This document shows positions 47,665 through 58,517 of a stretch of 64,000 nt of DNA, one piece after another (position 1 is the first letter of the stretch; each line of letters starts with the position of its first letter). Source of the stretch: Mytilisepta virgata (Eukaryota; Mollusca; Bivalvia; Mytilida; Mytilidae). The position numbers were made by a program, and so were the translations under genes. Location: the NCBI GenBank assembly GCA_028015205.1, contig CM051514.1, forward strand, positions 36,286,150 to 36,350,149. Direction: 5' to 3'. The notes below the pieces were generated by a model, which was not told the DNA's origin, made no database searches, and was given only the letters and a program-made list of their open reading frames with translations.

Positions 47665-48363
47665 TTTGTTATCGTATGTAGAAATGGAAGGCTGGCGTTC
47701 TATGTACGAGTCAAAGCAATAATTTTCTTTGTGTTTGAATAATATTAAGATAATGAATGGCATTATGGTACACGTAATTTAAATTAAATGCCAATTCATT
47801 TTAAGATTTAAAATTCAAATAAACAAATCTATATAATTATCGATTACCCCGTCTCAAAAACAGGCCCATGTATATCTAATCTATCTACATGCAATATGAC
47901 AGAAATTTTCATGTGTGACTGTACATGTATAAACAAGTATACAGTGTGCACAGTGCATAAAAATTTCCTTCGCTAAAGATTTAAATTTCAACGTTTCGGC
48001 ATATGTATATCATATTCAAACCGACACCAGTCATTTCTCTCGCTCGATAAAGTAAGTACATAATTGTATAATTCATTCATGTATACTTTGATTCACGTCG
48101 CACAATATTGTAATAATGAATTAAATTAAGCTTCATCATAAAAATGACCAAAAAGTTAAACCATTCTCTATTATAGAGAGGTTATTTCATTCCGTATCCA
48201 AAATATACTGTATACTGAAAGTTTATTGATAAAAATATGATTGAAATTATTTTCCGTTTAACTTTCTGTGTATTCAAAATATATATTTTGCAATATGTAT
48301 AACATAACGAGGATCGTTTACATTTGTCACATTACGCAATTAAGATGAAAAAAATAAAGAATA

Positions 48364-51300
48364 CTAGAAAGACAATTGTTCAGAGAACAATTGCAAGGTC
48401 TTTCCCGGGTGAGATTGACTTTTTATCTCAAGTTTGTATTTACATATATGGTTTCTAGGGTGTTGTTTGCATGGTTGCTAAGGATATTAACCATGACCTT
48501 GACTCTTAACCATCTATTTTGCGTGTATAGTTGCTCTGAACATAAATATATATGGTTCCTATGTACCAAAATTTAGATCTTTTGAAACTGATCATTTTTT
48601 GTATGACATTTTCTTCCTATCTATTATAGTTTCCGAGATATAAAATATAATATAAAAGTGTGCAGGGCACAAACAGCTATAAATTGTCATTGTACGGATT
48701 CGAACCCATGAGACAAATGTAGATCTTGACATTCTAAATATTTTTCTCAATACATTTCATCAGCTATCTTTTGCGGTTTATGAGATAGAGCGGTATCAAA
48801 GTTTAAGGTCAGAGGTCAGGTTTGACCTTGACCTTTGACGTTGTGATCATTTTGAAGTTTTGGATCTCTGATGAACATTGGTGCAAGTCCCAAATCTCTA
48901 CAACTAACCGTTTATGAGTTTTGACCATTTCCATGTTCTGTTAAATATTCAAAGGCCAATAAATTCTATAACGAATTGATATATTGAGTTGACCGAAACA
49001 GGAGAAAGTTGCGTCCTGACAAGATGAACGTTTCTCTCGATATATTTCATCAGCTATCTTTTACCGTTTCCGAGACAGAGCGGTAAGAAGGTTTGAGGTC
49101 AGGGGTCAAGTTTGACCTGACATTTGACCTTATAGTCAATTTCAAGGTCATGACCTGTGATGGTGACTGGTGGAAGTCCCAAGTCTCTGCGTCTAACCGT
49201 TCGTGACTTTTGACCCATTAAGTGTTCCGTCAAATGTTCATGGGGAAGTAACTTTGATAAGGACTCGTCAAAATGGTTCGACCAAATAAGAACAAGCCAG
49301 TGTCTTGATATGTCAAATATTTTTGATATCTGATGATCATTGGGTGCAAATCCCAAGTCACTACTATATAGGTAGTGAACTAATTAGGGACGAAATAATA
49401 TGGGATGACTTTACTTGCTTTTAATCGTATGAAATTCATTTTATATCCCCAGTACAAAACAACCCCTGAATTTAAAGGCAAAGATGTTTTGTTTAGATCT
49501 ATAATTTTGAACCTTTTGAGGGTGCAATAGTCAACCAATACGGTAATTTAATTGAAAATTATATGAATTAGTTCTAAAATTTCGAATTTTGATATTTATA
49601 ATGGTTAGTTCACTCCAAAGTGAGGTAATATTTGCGAATGATACACAACAGTAATAAAGAATTTTGTTTCTTTTATAAATATGCTCATTTTACTGTTTGA
49701 GCCACAATTTCTGGTTAAAATATGATTGTTCTTAAATTTATTTGGATATTATTGCTAAATATAAGGTCAACTCATGTCACATTTGTAAACAAAGGTGTTT
49801 ATTATTTATTATTGTTTTTCTTTTCTTTTGTAGTCAATCTTCTCATAGTACTAGAAATAAACATATCAATGAGATGATTTGCAACTTATTCAATCCCTAT
49901 AGCTATGACTAACTGTTTATGAATTGACCATTTCGTGTTCAGTTATATATTCAATGGGATATAACTCTAACAAAGAGTCGTAAAATTGAGTCGCAAAAAT
50001 GTAAGTTGCGTCTTGACAAGACAAACATTTTCTCTATTATATTTCAGTTTCTCTATTATATTTCATCAGCTATCTCGTACAGTTTCTGAGTTATTTCGAT
50101 AACAATGTCTATGGGCAAAAGTCAAGGTCAGAATTGACATTTTTATAATATACAATATATAACATAATTATATGTGGTTGTGAAGGGCTTTTTAATCGGT
50201 TGCTATAGTCAGTTTCATTGATCTTGACCCCTGACCTTCCATTTGCACTTATACAGTTATAATATAGGCTCCTGAACATAAATGTATTGGTTGCTAGGTA
50301 CTTTTCCATTTGTTCCTAAGGGCTTTTTCGATGACCATGATATCTGACCTTTGACCTTAGTACCAAAATGTAGACCTTTTGAACTGTTCTTTTTTTGTAT
50401 TGACATTTTCTTCCTATCTATTATAGTTATAAAATAAAATATAAAAGTGTCAAGGGCACTAACCAGTATAAGTTGTCGATGTATGGATTCGAACCCAATG
50501 CGACAAATGTATATCTTGACATTCTAAACATTTTTCTCGATACCTTTTATCAGCTATCTTTTATGCTTTATGAGACAGAGTGGTAACAAGGTTTAAGGTC
50601 AGAGGTCGTTTGACTTTGACCTTTGACCTTGGGGTCATTTTGAAGTTTTTGATCTCTGATGAACATTGGTGCAAGTCTCAAATCTCTACAACTAACCGTC
50701 TATGAGTTTTGACCATGTACCTGTTCTGTTAAATATTCAAGGGCCAATAACTCCTATTCGGAGTTGATATAATGCTTGATCAAAACACGACAAAGTTGCG
50801 CCTTAACCAGACGAACATTTTTTCTCAACACATTTAATCAGCTATCTTTTACCGTTTCCGAGAAAGAGCGGTAACAAAGTTTAAGGTCAGAGGTCAAGTT
50901 TGACCTTGATTTTGAACTTAAGGTCAATTTTAAGATCATGACCTATGATTGTCATTGGTGGAAGTCCCAAGTCTCTATGACTAACCGATCATGACTTTTG
51001 ACCCTTAAGGTGTTCGGTTAACTGTTTAAGGGGAATCAACTCTTATAAGGAGTCGTGACAATGTTTCGACCAAATGAGAACAAACTAGTGTCTTGAGATG
51101 TCAAACATTTTCCACCTTTCGGTTAGCTTCTATCTGATAGAGCGGCAACAAGGTTTACGGTGTTCGGGAAGTTAACTCTGTATCGATAAAGATTTCGACT
51201 TCGAAGGGTCAGTTCATAATGCAGTTTATCATTCCGAACCATTCTGCAAAATATCATTTTCATATGTCGCGAAATGAAAAAAATTCTGGACATCAAACTT

Positions 51301-52556
51301 TGCGGAAAAGAATTATAATAATAACTAGAAAGACAATTGTTCAGAGAACAGTTGCAAGGTCTTTCCCATGTCAAAGTCACCTTTTAATCCTAAGTTGCTA
51401 AGGATATTAAGCATGACTGTTGACCTTCTTTTCTGACTTGTATAGTAAAAATATAAGACTCAGTCACAATGACCTTGACACTGGACCTTCGATTTTGACC
51501 TCTACAGCTTTAAAATAGGTTCCTGAACATAAATATATAAGGTTGCTAGGTACTTTTACATCGGTTGCTAAGGACCGTTTCAATGACCTTGACCATGACC
51601 TTTTATTTTGATCTCTACAGCTCTAAAATAGGTTCCTGAGCATAAATATATATGGTTGCTAGCCACTTTTCCATCGGTTGCTAAGGACTTTTTCAATGAC
51701 CTTGACCCATGACCTTAATTTTCACCTCTATGACTCTACAATATGGTCCTGAGCACAAATATTTATGGTTGCTAGGTACTTTTTCATCGGTTGCTAAGGG
51801 CTTTTTCGATGAGCTTGATATCTGACTTTTGACCTTGGTACTAAAATGTGGATCTTTTGAAACTGATTTTTTTTGTATTTACATTTTCTTCATATCTATA
51901 ATGGTTTTTGAGATATAGTATAAAACAAACATGCGTCAAGGGCAGTAACTCCTATAAGGAGTCATCGTAGAACTTCAGTTCCAATGAGACAAATTTAGAT
52001 CTTGACAAGATAAACATTTTTCCCAATACATTTCATCAGCTATCTCTTGCGGTTTCTCAGTTATTTCGATAACAAGGACCGTGGTCAAAGGTCAAGGTCA
52101 AAATTGAGATTTGACCTTGACCCCTTTCAAAAGCTTATTTGGTCCTATTACCAATAGTGAAAGTCCAATGCCTGTACAAGTCATAGTTTTCGAGTAAAAT
52201 TTTTTAGCGAAAACTGCTTTTTATTAAGGGGACATAACTCTTATTACGACATTTTGTGTCATGAAGCATGAAGTCGATAAACCGAACACTTTCCTCCTTT
52301 CAGTTTGCATCTAAGTTTTACAGTTTCAGAGATGAAGCGATAACAAGGTTTCGCTACACCGGGCAGATAACTCTGTAACGACAAACAGTTCGGCTTAGCA
52401 GGGTGTTTTTTAAAATCGGTGTTTCAATACGACAAATCCCACCAAGTTTCGAAATGATATGTCGCGAAATGCAAAAAACTTTTTTCTGGCAGAAGAAAAT
52501 AATAATAAGCAGACGAATTACAATAAAGTCTTTCCGTTGGAAAAGGGAAAGACCTT
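48364..52556 (-). mobile_element. Helentron/HINE-like rolling-circle element, tandem, AGGTCA-rich
   Basis: Read on the minus strand: a 5' end AAGGTCTTTCCC (52556-52545) with a nearby GTCTTTCC...GGAAAGAC hairpin; and a 3' end with the inverted 12-mer GGGAAAGACCTT (48406-48395), a 9-bp-stem hairpin CAATTGTTC-TCT-GAACAATTG, and terminal CTAG (48367-48364) followed by T. A second 3' end (hairpin plus CTAG) occurs internally at about 51325-51367, so two units lie head-to-tail, the second without its own 5' end. Terminal plus subterminal inverted 12-mers, a 3' hairpin and T/T insertion are hallmarks of Helentron-type elements and their non-autonomous HINEs. No Rep/helicase is present. The paralogous empty site is at about 40868. 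Confidence 0.75.
48720..52100. repeat. Internal ~1.8-kb and shorter repeats rich in AGGTCA/TGACCT
   Basis: 48720-49300 matches 50515-51100 (CATCAGCTATCTTTT, GAACATTGGTGCAAGTC, ACTAACCGT..ATGAGTTTTGACC). Many AAGGTCA/TGACCTTGACC boxes occur throughout, often as inverted pairs such as AGGTCAAGTTTGACCT. Non-coding. Confidence 0.78.
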
Positions 52557-53194
52557 AATTATATTGGAAATCTTGAGCCCATTTAAATTTTCATCATAAT
52601 TAAGACGCTTGAATGACGCGTAATATATCTGCATAAGATTCAATGACAAATTACATACATGTACACTTTCCAATTTACAAAACGTACATATGTACACAAA
52701 CTACATATCAGCAAAAGCATACCGAAGTGACAAAACGATGGCAGTAGACAGTAAAATCTAAATCCAAGGTCAAGACAAACTCATGAGAATGGAACGAAAC
52801 AAAACAAATTCGTTGAGGATACATGTATAACTAAAAGAATAAAAAAACATATAATAGACTAATATAAAGAGAGGTAGACAGCACAGAAACTAAAACACTG
52901 ACAATATGAACTCCTACTAAAACCGAGAGTGAGAAGCTTCAGAAAATTAATTTCAAAACTAGAAATAAATATCAGATGATACCAGAAAATATCATAATAT
53001 GGACTAGTTATATAAAAGAAACTTGGACTCCTATGATTCTTCTGCAAAACCAAAAATGGACTTATTTATTATATTCATGTTATCAGTCTCAAACATATCT
53101 GTCAGTCATCACCATCAATATCAAGTAAACACACTATTTTTGTAAGTTTACAAGAGATCAACATTGAAAGTCCAGATCTAAAGTAATTAAGACG

Positions 53195-53397
53195 CATGTG
53201 ATTTACCATATTTTCTTTCACTCGGATACTACGGTAAATCACCAGCTACAATGTAATAAATTATAAGGATTGCCGTAATTTTTTTTTTAACCTATGACGA
53301 AATAACCTCCATCACGTGGTGCACACTAAATAACCAGCGTAGTAACCGGTGACGTACCATGGTATCTGAGTGAAAGAAGATCTGGTTAATCAAATGT
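53195..53397. mobile_element. MITE Q, copy 2
   Basis: The duplicated counterpart of 41520-41708, with a more decayed right TIR. Confidence 0.72.
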
Positions 53398-53519
53398 GAA
53401 AAGAACAGTCGTTCTTTCACTCTAGGAAGTGACCTCACAGTTGAGAGATATCAAAAGACACACTCAGTCTTACTTCAATTTATTTCTTCTAAAATGCGTG
53501 ATTCTTTACAATGTGAAAA

Positions 53520-53676
53520 AGTATAACTTATCGCTAAATTGAAATACCAGAAATAAACAACTTGTAACCGAACTACAGCTGTAAATAACTCGTGTGCTAC
53601 TCTCACTCATGATTTACTTCGTAGTTCGGTCGTTCTTTGTTTATTAATGGTATTTGAATTCAGCTATAGGTTATAC
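53520..53676. mobile_element. Palindromic MITE P, copy 2
   Basis: Counterpart of 41833-41990 in SD1 copy 2, with both arms still complementary. Confidence 0.82.
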
Positions 53677-53740
53677 TATAATTAACTGTATGGGCGGCGA
53701 AAGGGGTAAAAAAGACGTCAAAACAAAATTAACAGCTTAA

Positions 53741-53785
53741 TGCTGCTGATGAGAGGTAACTCCTTGAAATGCGTCGTATACAGCA
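53741..53785 (+). ncRNA. Hammerhead ribozyme, intact core (copy 3), at PLE 5' end
   Basis: Same sequence and fold as 40574-40618: CTGATGA, stem II GAGG/CCTT, GAAA, stem III, cleavage after A53780. It marks the left end of the PLE copy, as expected if self-cleavage defines the RNA 5' end. Confidence 0.88.
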
Positions 53786-54001
53786 TAGTATAAATTTACT
53801 ATATCTAATATTTCTTATTCTTATACAAAACCCATTGCAACCAAGATTTTCAATTACAAACGGGCATTGCGGGACCTTAATTCCGTTGACCTCAAGTCTA
53901 AACCTCCTGACTAATTTCAAGTTACTTATGGATTCGGTTGAGGACTATGCCAGAATTGGACTTCAAAGGAACAGGAGGCTGCTGACACACTTTCAGAGTG
54001 G

Positions 54002-55477
54002 GTGAAGGCTATTAGGTCAATGATACAAATCAGAATTAAAAGCCTCCAAGGGTCTATGAGCACTAAAGCTATATCCATCTTTAAAGACCCTAAGGTTGTT
54101 GAAAACTTGACTCGCCTCCATGACAAATATGTAGTTGTCCCAGCTGACAAGGCCCCCAATAACATCGTTTTTGTTTATAAGAACTATTATTTTGAGTGTC
54201 TTAGAAACGAATTGGGAATAAATAACACTGCGGGTAACCCAACTTATACACCGACCACACTCACTAAGCAGGAAGTCCTTGATAACCACAAGACCGTTTT
54301 TGATTCCTTTGGCATTTCTACAAAGGATGAAGAAATGGACCTTCCTGCTCTTTATTGGATTCCTAAACTACATAAGAATCCGTTTAAACAAAGGTACACT
54401 GCTGGGTCAGCTAATTGCTCTACAAAACCTATTTCAAAGATTTTAACATCCATATTGACATGTATTAAAGAGGGCCTTCAGAATTACTGTGAAACATCAT
54501 ATTCCACCAGTGGCGTCAATCAGATGTGGATTCTTAAAAACTCCAAAAATTTACTTCAATATCTAAAGTCAAAATCTTTGGCTACATGCAACAGCATTAA
54601 AACTTTCGACTTCTCTTCACTCTACACTACCATACCACATTCTCAATTAAAAGATCGCTTAAAGAAACTAGTTCATCAATGTTTTTTCAAGAAAAATGGG
54701 ACACGCAGGTATAAATTCCTTGTTCTAGGTAGAGAAAAGTCTTATTTCGTGAAGAACCACTCTGATTCTGACAAAAAGTATTCTGAAGATGAAATTACAA
54801 ACATGTTAGATTTTCTCATAGACAACATATTCGTTGAATTTGGCGGTCTAATTTTTCAACAAACAATCGGCATTCCAATGGGAACCAACTGTGCTCCTCT
54901 CCTCGCCGATCTGTTTCTGTACTCATATGAAGCGGACTTCATTCAAGGGTTACTACGTGAAAACAAAAAGAAACTAGCCCAATCCTTTAATTTCACTTTT
55001 CGTTATATAGATGATGTGTTGTCGTTAAATAACGACAAATTCCAAGACTTTTTACATCTTATCTACCCCAGTGAGCTTGAAATTAAGGATACTACAGATA
55101 CACAAAAATCCACTTCATATTTGGATTTGTTTCTTGAAATAGACTATGAGGGGCGTTTGAAGACAAAACTTTATGACAAACGTGATGACTTCAACTTTCC
55201 TATTGTTAATTTTCCCTTCTTAAGTAGCAATATACCAGCATCGCCTGCATATGGCGTCTACGTTTCTCAGCTTATTCGATTTTCAAGGGCATGCGTGAGT
55301 TACCCTGACTTTCGACAAAGAGGATTACTGCTGTCACAAAAGCTTCTTAACAAAGGTTTTATCAGGGATAAGTTGATGTCATCACTTAAGAAATTTTACA
55401 GTCGTCATCATGAATTGATTGACCACTACAGTGTTCCAATATCTAAGATGATGTTGGACCTGTTCCCACTGTTGTAA
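54002..55477 (+). CDS. Penelope-like reverse transcriptase, N-terminally incomplete
   Basis: 491 codons open to TAA. RT motifs: FDFSSLYTTIPH (motif A, about residue 201), GIPMGTNCAPLLADLFLYSYE-type motif B (about 289), catalytic YIDDVLSL (about 334), and SYLDLFLEI with KLYDKRDDFNFPI further on. The C-terminus ([23 protein letters not shown]) is shared by four fragments in this window. The true start is upstream: 53920-54001 carries continuing sequence (ADTLSEWVKAI in frame, DSVEDYAR in another), so a frameshift near 53975 has cut off the N-terminus. The first codon used here is GTG/Val by default. Probably an inactive copy, though the RT core looks intact. Confidence 0.86.
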   Translation: MKAIRSMIQIRIKSLQGSMSTKAISIFKDPKVVENLTRLHDKYVVVPADKAPNNIVFVYKNYYFECLRNELGINNTAGNPTYTPTTLTKQEVLDNHKTVFDSFGISTKDEEMDLPALYWIPKLHKNPFKQRYTAGSANCSTKPISKILTSILTCIKEGLQNYCETSYSTSGVNQMWILKNSKNLLQYLKSKSLATCNSIKTFDFSSLYTTIPHSQLKDRLKKLVHQCFFKKNGTRRYKFLVLGREKSYFVKNHSDSDKKYSEDEITNMLDFLIDNIFVEFGGLIFQQTIGIPMGTNCAPLLADLFLYSYEADFIQGLLRENKKKLAQSFNFTFRYIDDVLSLNNDKFQDFLHLIYPSELEIKDTTDTQKSTSYLDLFLEIDYEGRLKTKLYDKRDDFNFPIVNFPFLSSNIPASPAYGVYVSQLIRFSRACVSYPDFRQRGLLLSQKLLNKGFIRDKLMSSLKKFYSRHHELIDHYSVPISKMMLDLFPLL

Positions 55478-55740
55478 CCTTTCATGTGCCTCCACCGATT
55501 TGTGACTTCCACCGGATTGACTTTGTTGAACTTCACGACGGGTGCCGTATACGGAGCAGGAACTGTTTACCCTTCCGGAGCAACTGGGTTCACTCCTGGT
55601 TTTTATAGGAGTTCGTGTTGTTCATTGTTTTTAGTTTTCTGTGTTTATTTGTTGTGCTTGTGGTTGTTCGTTTGTCTTCCCGGGTTTGTCTGTCCAATGG
55701 ATTACGTTTTTTTATTGCTCCTTAGGTATATTTTCCTTTT
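55478..55740 (+). other. PLE family B 3' UTR with conserved hairpin
   Basis: TTACCCTTCCGGAGCAACTGGG and hairpin ACTCC-TGGTTTTTATA-GGAGT, then T-rich sequence. The same module recurs in families A, D and E at several places in this window. Confidence 0.7.
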
Positions 55741-56055
55741 TATTAGTATCTTTCTATTGTTATTTAGAAACTCCTGGGACGATGCCTCTGCATGGTGGAC
55801 CCTATGTCCCCAAAGGGTATTCGCCAACCCAGTCGTCAGACTTGTCTGACATGATTATTCATTGATTTGTTATAGAAAGTACCAGTATTTAGCAAAATTC
55901 AAAAATAATACAATTACTAAGGATTCATTCCTTGTATTGCACATGGTAGATCTCCTTAGCTGAAATTTGGCTTCCTATTTCGGTATTTTTGGTTATGAGT
56001 ACTTCTTGTTTTAAACTAAGTTTGGTTTTTGGTCTTCCAAATGTTTCGGTTTTAA

Positions 56056-56100
56056 TGCTGCTAGTGAGAGTTAACTCCTTGAAATGCGTCGTATACAGCA
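56056..56100 (+). ncRNA. Hammerhead ribozyme, core mutated (copy 4)
   Basis: In the first terminal unit the CTGATGA box reads CTAGTGA and the stem II loop also differs. Loss of invariant G and A should abolish cleavage. Confidence 0.83.
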
Positions 56101-56438
56101 TAGTATAAATTTACTATATCTAATATTAGTATCTTTGGATTGTTATTTTGAAACTCCTGGTACGATGCCTCTGCATGGTGGACCCTATGTCCCCAAAGGG
56201 TATTCGCCAACCCAGTCGTCACACTTGTCTGACATGATTATTCATTGATTTGTTATAGAAATTACCAGTATTTAGCAAAATTCAAAAATAATACAATTAC
56301 TAAGGGTTCATTCCTTGTATTGCACATGGTAGATCTCCTTAGCTGAAATTTGGCTTCCTATTTCGGTATTTTTGGTTATGAGTACTTCTTGTTTTGAACT
56401 AAGTTTGGTTTTTGGTCTTCCAAATGTTTCGGTTTTTA

Positions 56439-56483
56439 TGCTGCTGATGAGAGGTAACTCCTTGAAATGCGTCGTATACAGCA
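56439..56483 (+). ncRNA. Hammerhead ribozyme, intact core (copy 5)
   Basis: Intact CTGATGA, GAAA and cleavage site in the second terminal unit; same stems as copies 1 and 3. Confidence 0.88.
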
Positions 56484-56537
56484 TAGTATAAATTTACTAT
56501 ATCTAATATTAGTATCTTTGGATTGTTATTTTTAAAC

Positions 56538-58517
56538 TAATGAACATCGATGTTAAAACGAACAGCCTAAAATAAAATCAACGGACAAATAAACATCGAT
56601 CGATGTAAACATCTAACAGCCAATAACCGAATTAACTCCGGGTGGCGATCTGATTCTCAAACCTTGCTGTAGATAAAAATAGTCATCTGGGAAGTAAATA
56701 GTTGCAAGACCGGGCTTACTAATCGATTTTATGATTGCGAGCATAGGCGTGCAGGGGTGAGTGGTGATGGGAGGGGTATGGTGGGGCTAACTCAATGATA
56801 TTTAGATACGGGACGTGCGGCAAATTCGGGTCAAGATTTTACACAACCGGCGGAAACGTGGGGTCGGGATTTTTTGTTGACACTATGGCGATTTCCGGTC
56901 ACGATTTTTAAAATTTCTGCAGATTTTCATAAAGCAATGAGGAGAATTCGGGTCATTTTTTTTTATATCATAACAAATATTTCAATAAATAGGCCCTAAA
57001 TGTTAAATATATAAATATGTCTCATCATGTTATACCTCCCTTTTATTATTTTTGGACAATTTCTGGTATTACTATATAAGTAATTTTAGCTTTCCTTGAT
57101 ATTCATGATATTTTCGGGTCACAAATTCGATATAACGTGTATAATTCTGGGTAGGGGTCTCAAGTTCACCGACGCACCTCCGCCATAAAATGGTCAAGTT
57201 ACCCCCCCCCCCCCTAAGCAGGGGGCAGGTGCGGATCTAGGATTTTTAAAAGGTGGGATTCCATGCTATGTTTTGTCATATCTTCGCAATTTTCCCTGCG
57301 CATTCTTTTACTTTTCAGACAAGGTGTGTCCGTCGCATTGTCCCCTCCCTTTTCCGCCAATGGCGGTGCATGGGGTCCTAATCTTGAAAAATTATGAAAT
57401 TTACTACGTTAATTCTGTGGCCAAATTTTGGTCCGGGTCCCCTTTTTAAGCCCAAAAATATAGCGCTCTATATTTGAAATGTGTGGATCCGACTTGCGAG
57501 TTTGTTCAAAAAAAGTCTCTCCAAATTTCAAAAGATTGCTATTAATTAGCAGTGATGTATCAGGGCAATTCATGGAGTTGGATATTTTGGGAACTCGGGG
57601 TCCTTTTTGTCTTATACGCCCCCCTGAAACCCCGAGGATCTTGCTAAATAAACAAAGGTTGGGTTCTCGGGGTGTTTCCTTTAATGTTTCCGTCATTCCA
57701 AATTATACATTACAGGGGCTTGTAGAGCGCTCCGCTAGTTACCCTCACCCCCTCCGTTATAATAATTTTAGATTCGCACCTGCCCGTTACATCCGCCTGT
57801 ACATGCAATCGTAAAATTGATTAGCAAGCTCGGTCTTGCAAACTCAGACACAATTAATCTCAATTAAGGGATCATGAAAAAAATGACAAATATTGCTGCA
57901 CGACTATCCGTCCACTACATGGCACTTGCCTAGCCATAACAAAATTATTTTTTATAACTATATTTATGGAATGACCGTCATTATTTTTTTTTCTTGAAGA
58001 AATAACATCAAACGTTTGATGCACACTAAATATTTTAAAGGTGCATAACATTCAAATGAACTAAAAGATAATGAAAGTCATTTCTTATAATTTTAAGTGT
58101 GCATAACATTTTTTGTGTTATTTCGAATAAAAAAAAAAGATAATGACAGTCATTCTAATTATAATTTAATTAGAAAATAAGACGACGTTACTTCAGTCAA
58201 GGAAAAATTTTGTGTGTTGAACAATAAACACAAAAACCTTCACCAATCAGAAACGACGTTACATCCAAATTTAAATTATAGTTAATTAACAAACATATTC
58301 CATTATTTTGCATCTTTCATAGCATAATCAACATACCGCTATAAAAAAAAATACGCGTGTATATTTTTACTTCCTGGATTCCCAGATGACTATTTTTATC
58401 TACAGAAAGCTTTGAGAATCACACCACCACCTGGCGTTAATTCGGTTATTCGATCGATGTTTCCATTTGTCCGTTGATTTTATTTTTAAGCTGTTCGTTT
58501 AACGCCAATGTTCATTA
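56538..58517. mobile_element. ~2.0-kb element with ~160-bp terminal inverted repeats
   Basis: Left end 56538-56700 (TAATGAACATCGATGTTAAAACGAACAGC ... CTGTAGATAAAAATAGTCATCTGGGAA) is the imperfect inverse of 58370-58517. No transposase or other known domain was found inside; the 111-codon frame at 57479-57814 is unassigned. A non-autonomous DNA transposon or foldback element is likely. No target duplication was recognised, partly because its left neighbour is a PLE end. Confidence 0.78.
57964..58160. mobile_element. Nested MITE-like inverted repeat
   Basis: GGAATGACCGTCATTATTTTTTTTTC at the left is mirrored by AAAAAAAAAGATAATGACAGTCATTC at the right, with GAAATAAC/GTTATTTC inside. It lies within the larger TIR element. 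Confidence 0.5.

Larger units (their letters stand above)
47665..53680 (+). repeat. Segmental duplication SD1, copy 2 (split by Helentron-like element)
   Basis: 47665-48363 and 52560-53680 together match 39600-42000. The intervening 48364-52556 is absent from copy 1, giving a clean empty site. Confidence 0.85.
55741..56506 (+). repeat. Two tandem 383-bp PLE terminal units
   Basis: TATTAGTATCTTT recurs at 55741, 56124 and 56507, an exact 383-bp period. Each unit contains GAAACTCCTGG.ACGATGCCTCTGC, CCAACCCAGTCGTCA, GGTAGATCTCCTTAGC and a hammerhead. Units differ by a few bases. Confidence 0.9.
53736..56533 (+). mobile_element. Penelope-like element family B, longest copy
   Basis: Order: hammerhead (53741-53785), decayed N-terminal coding sequence, RT frame (54002-55477), 3' UTR, then two tandem 383-bp terminal units (55741-56123 and 56124-56506), each ending in a hammerhead, and the start of a third unit. 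Tandem terminal repeats with hammerheads and a Penelope-type RT are the known PLE plan. No GIY-YIG endonuclease was recognised on either side of the RT. The 5' boundary lies just before the hammerhead. The right end is interrupted by or abuts the TIR element at 56538. Confidence 0.85.

Noticed and set aside
49020..49090. CTGATGA...GAAA on the minus strand of the AGGTCA element, resembling a hammerhead core
   Set aside because: Stem II and stem III do not pair and the related repeat units do not conserve the boxes. Chance match.
48720..52100. CRISPR-like or satellite array
   Set aside because: Repeats are long, diverged and irregularly spaced, in a eukaryotic transposon context.
57479..57814. 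111-codon ORF as a gene
   Set aside because: No domain recognised and an overlapping antisense frame is also open. It lies within a TIR element without a transposase pattern.
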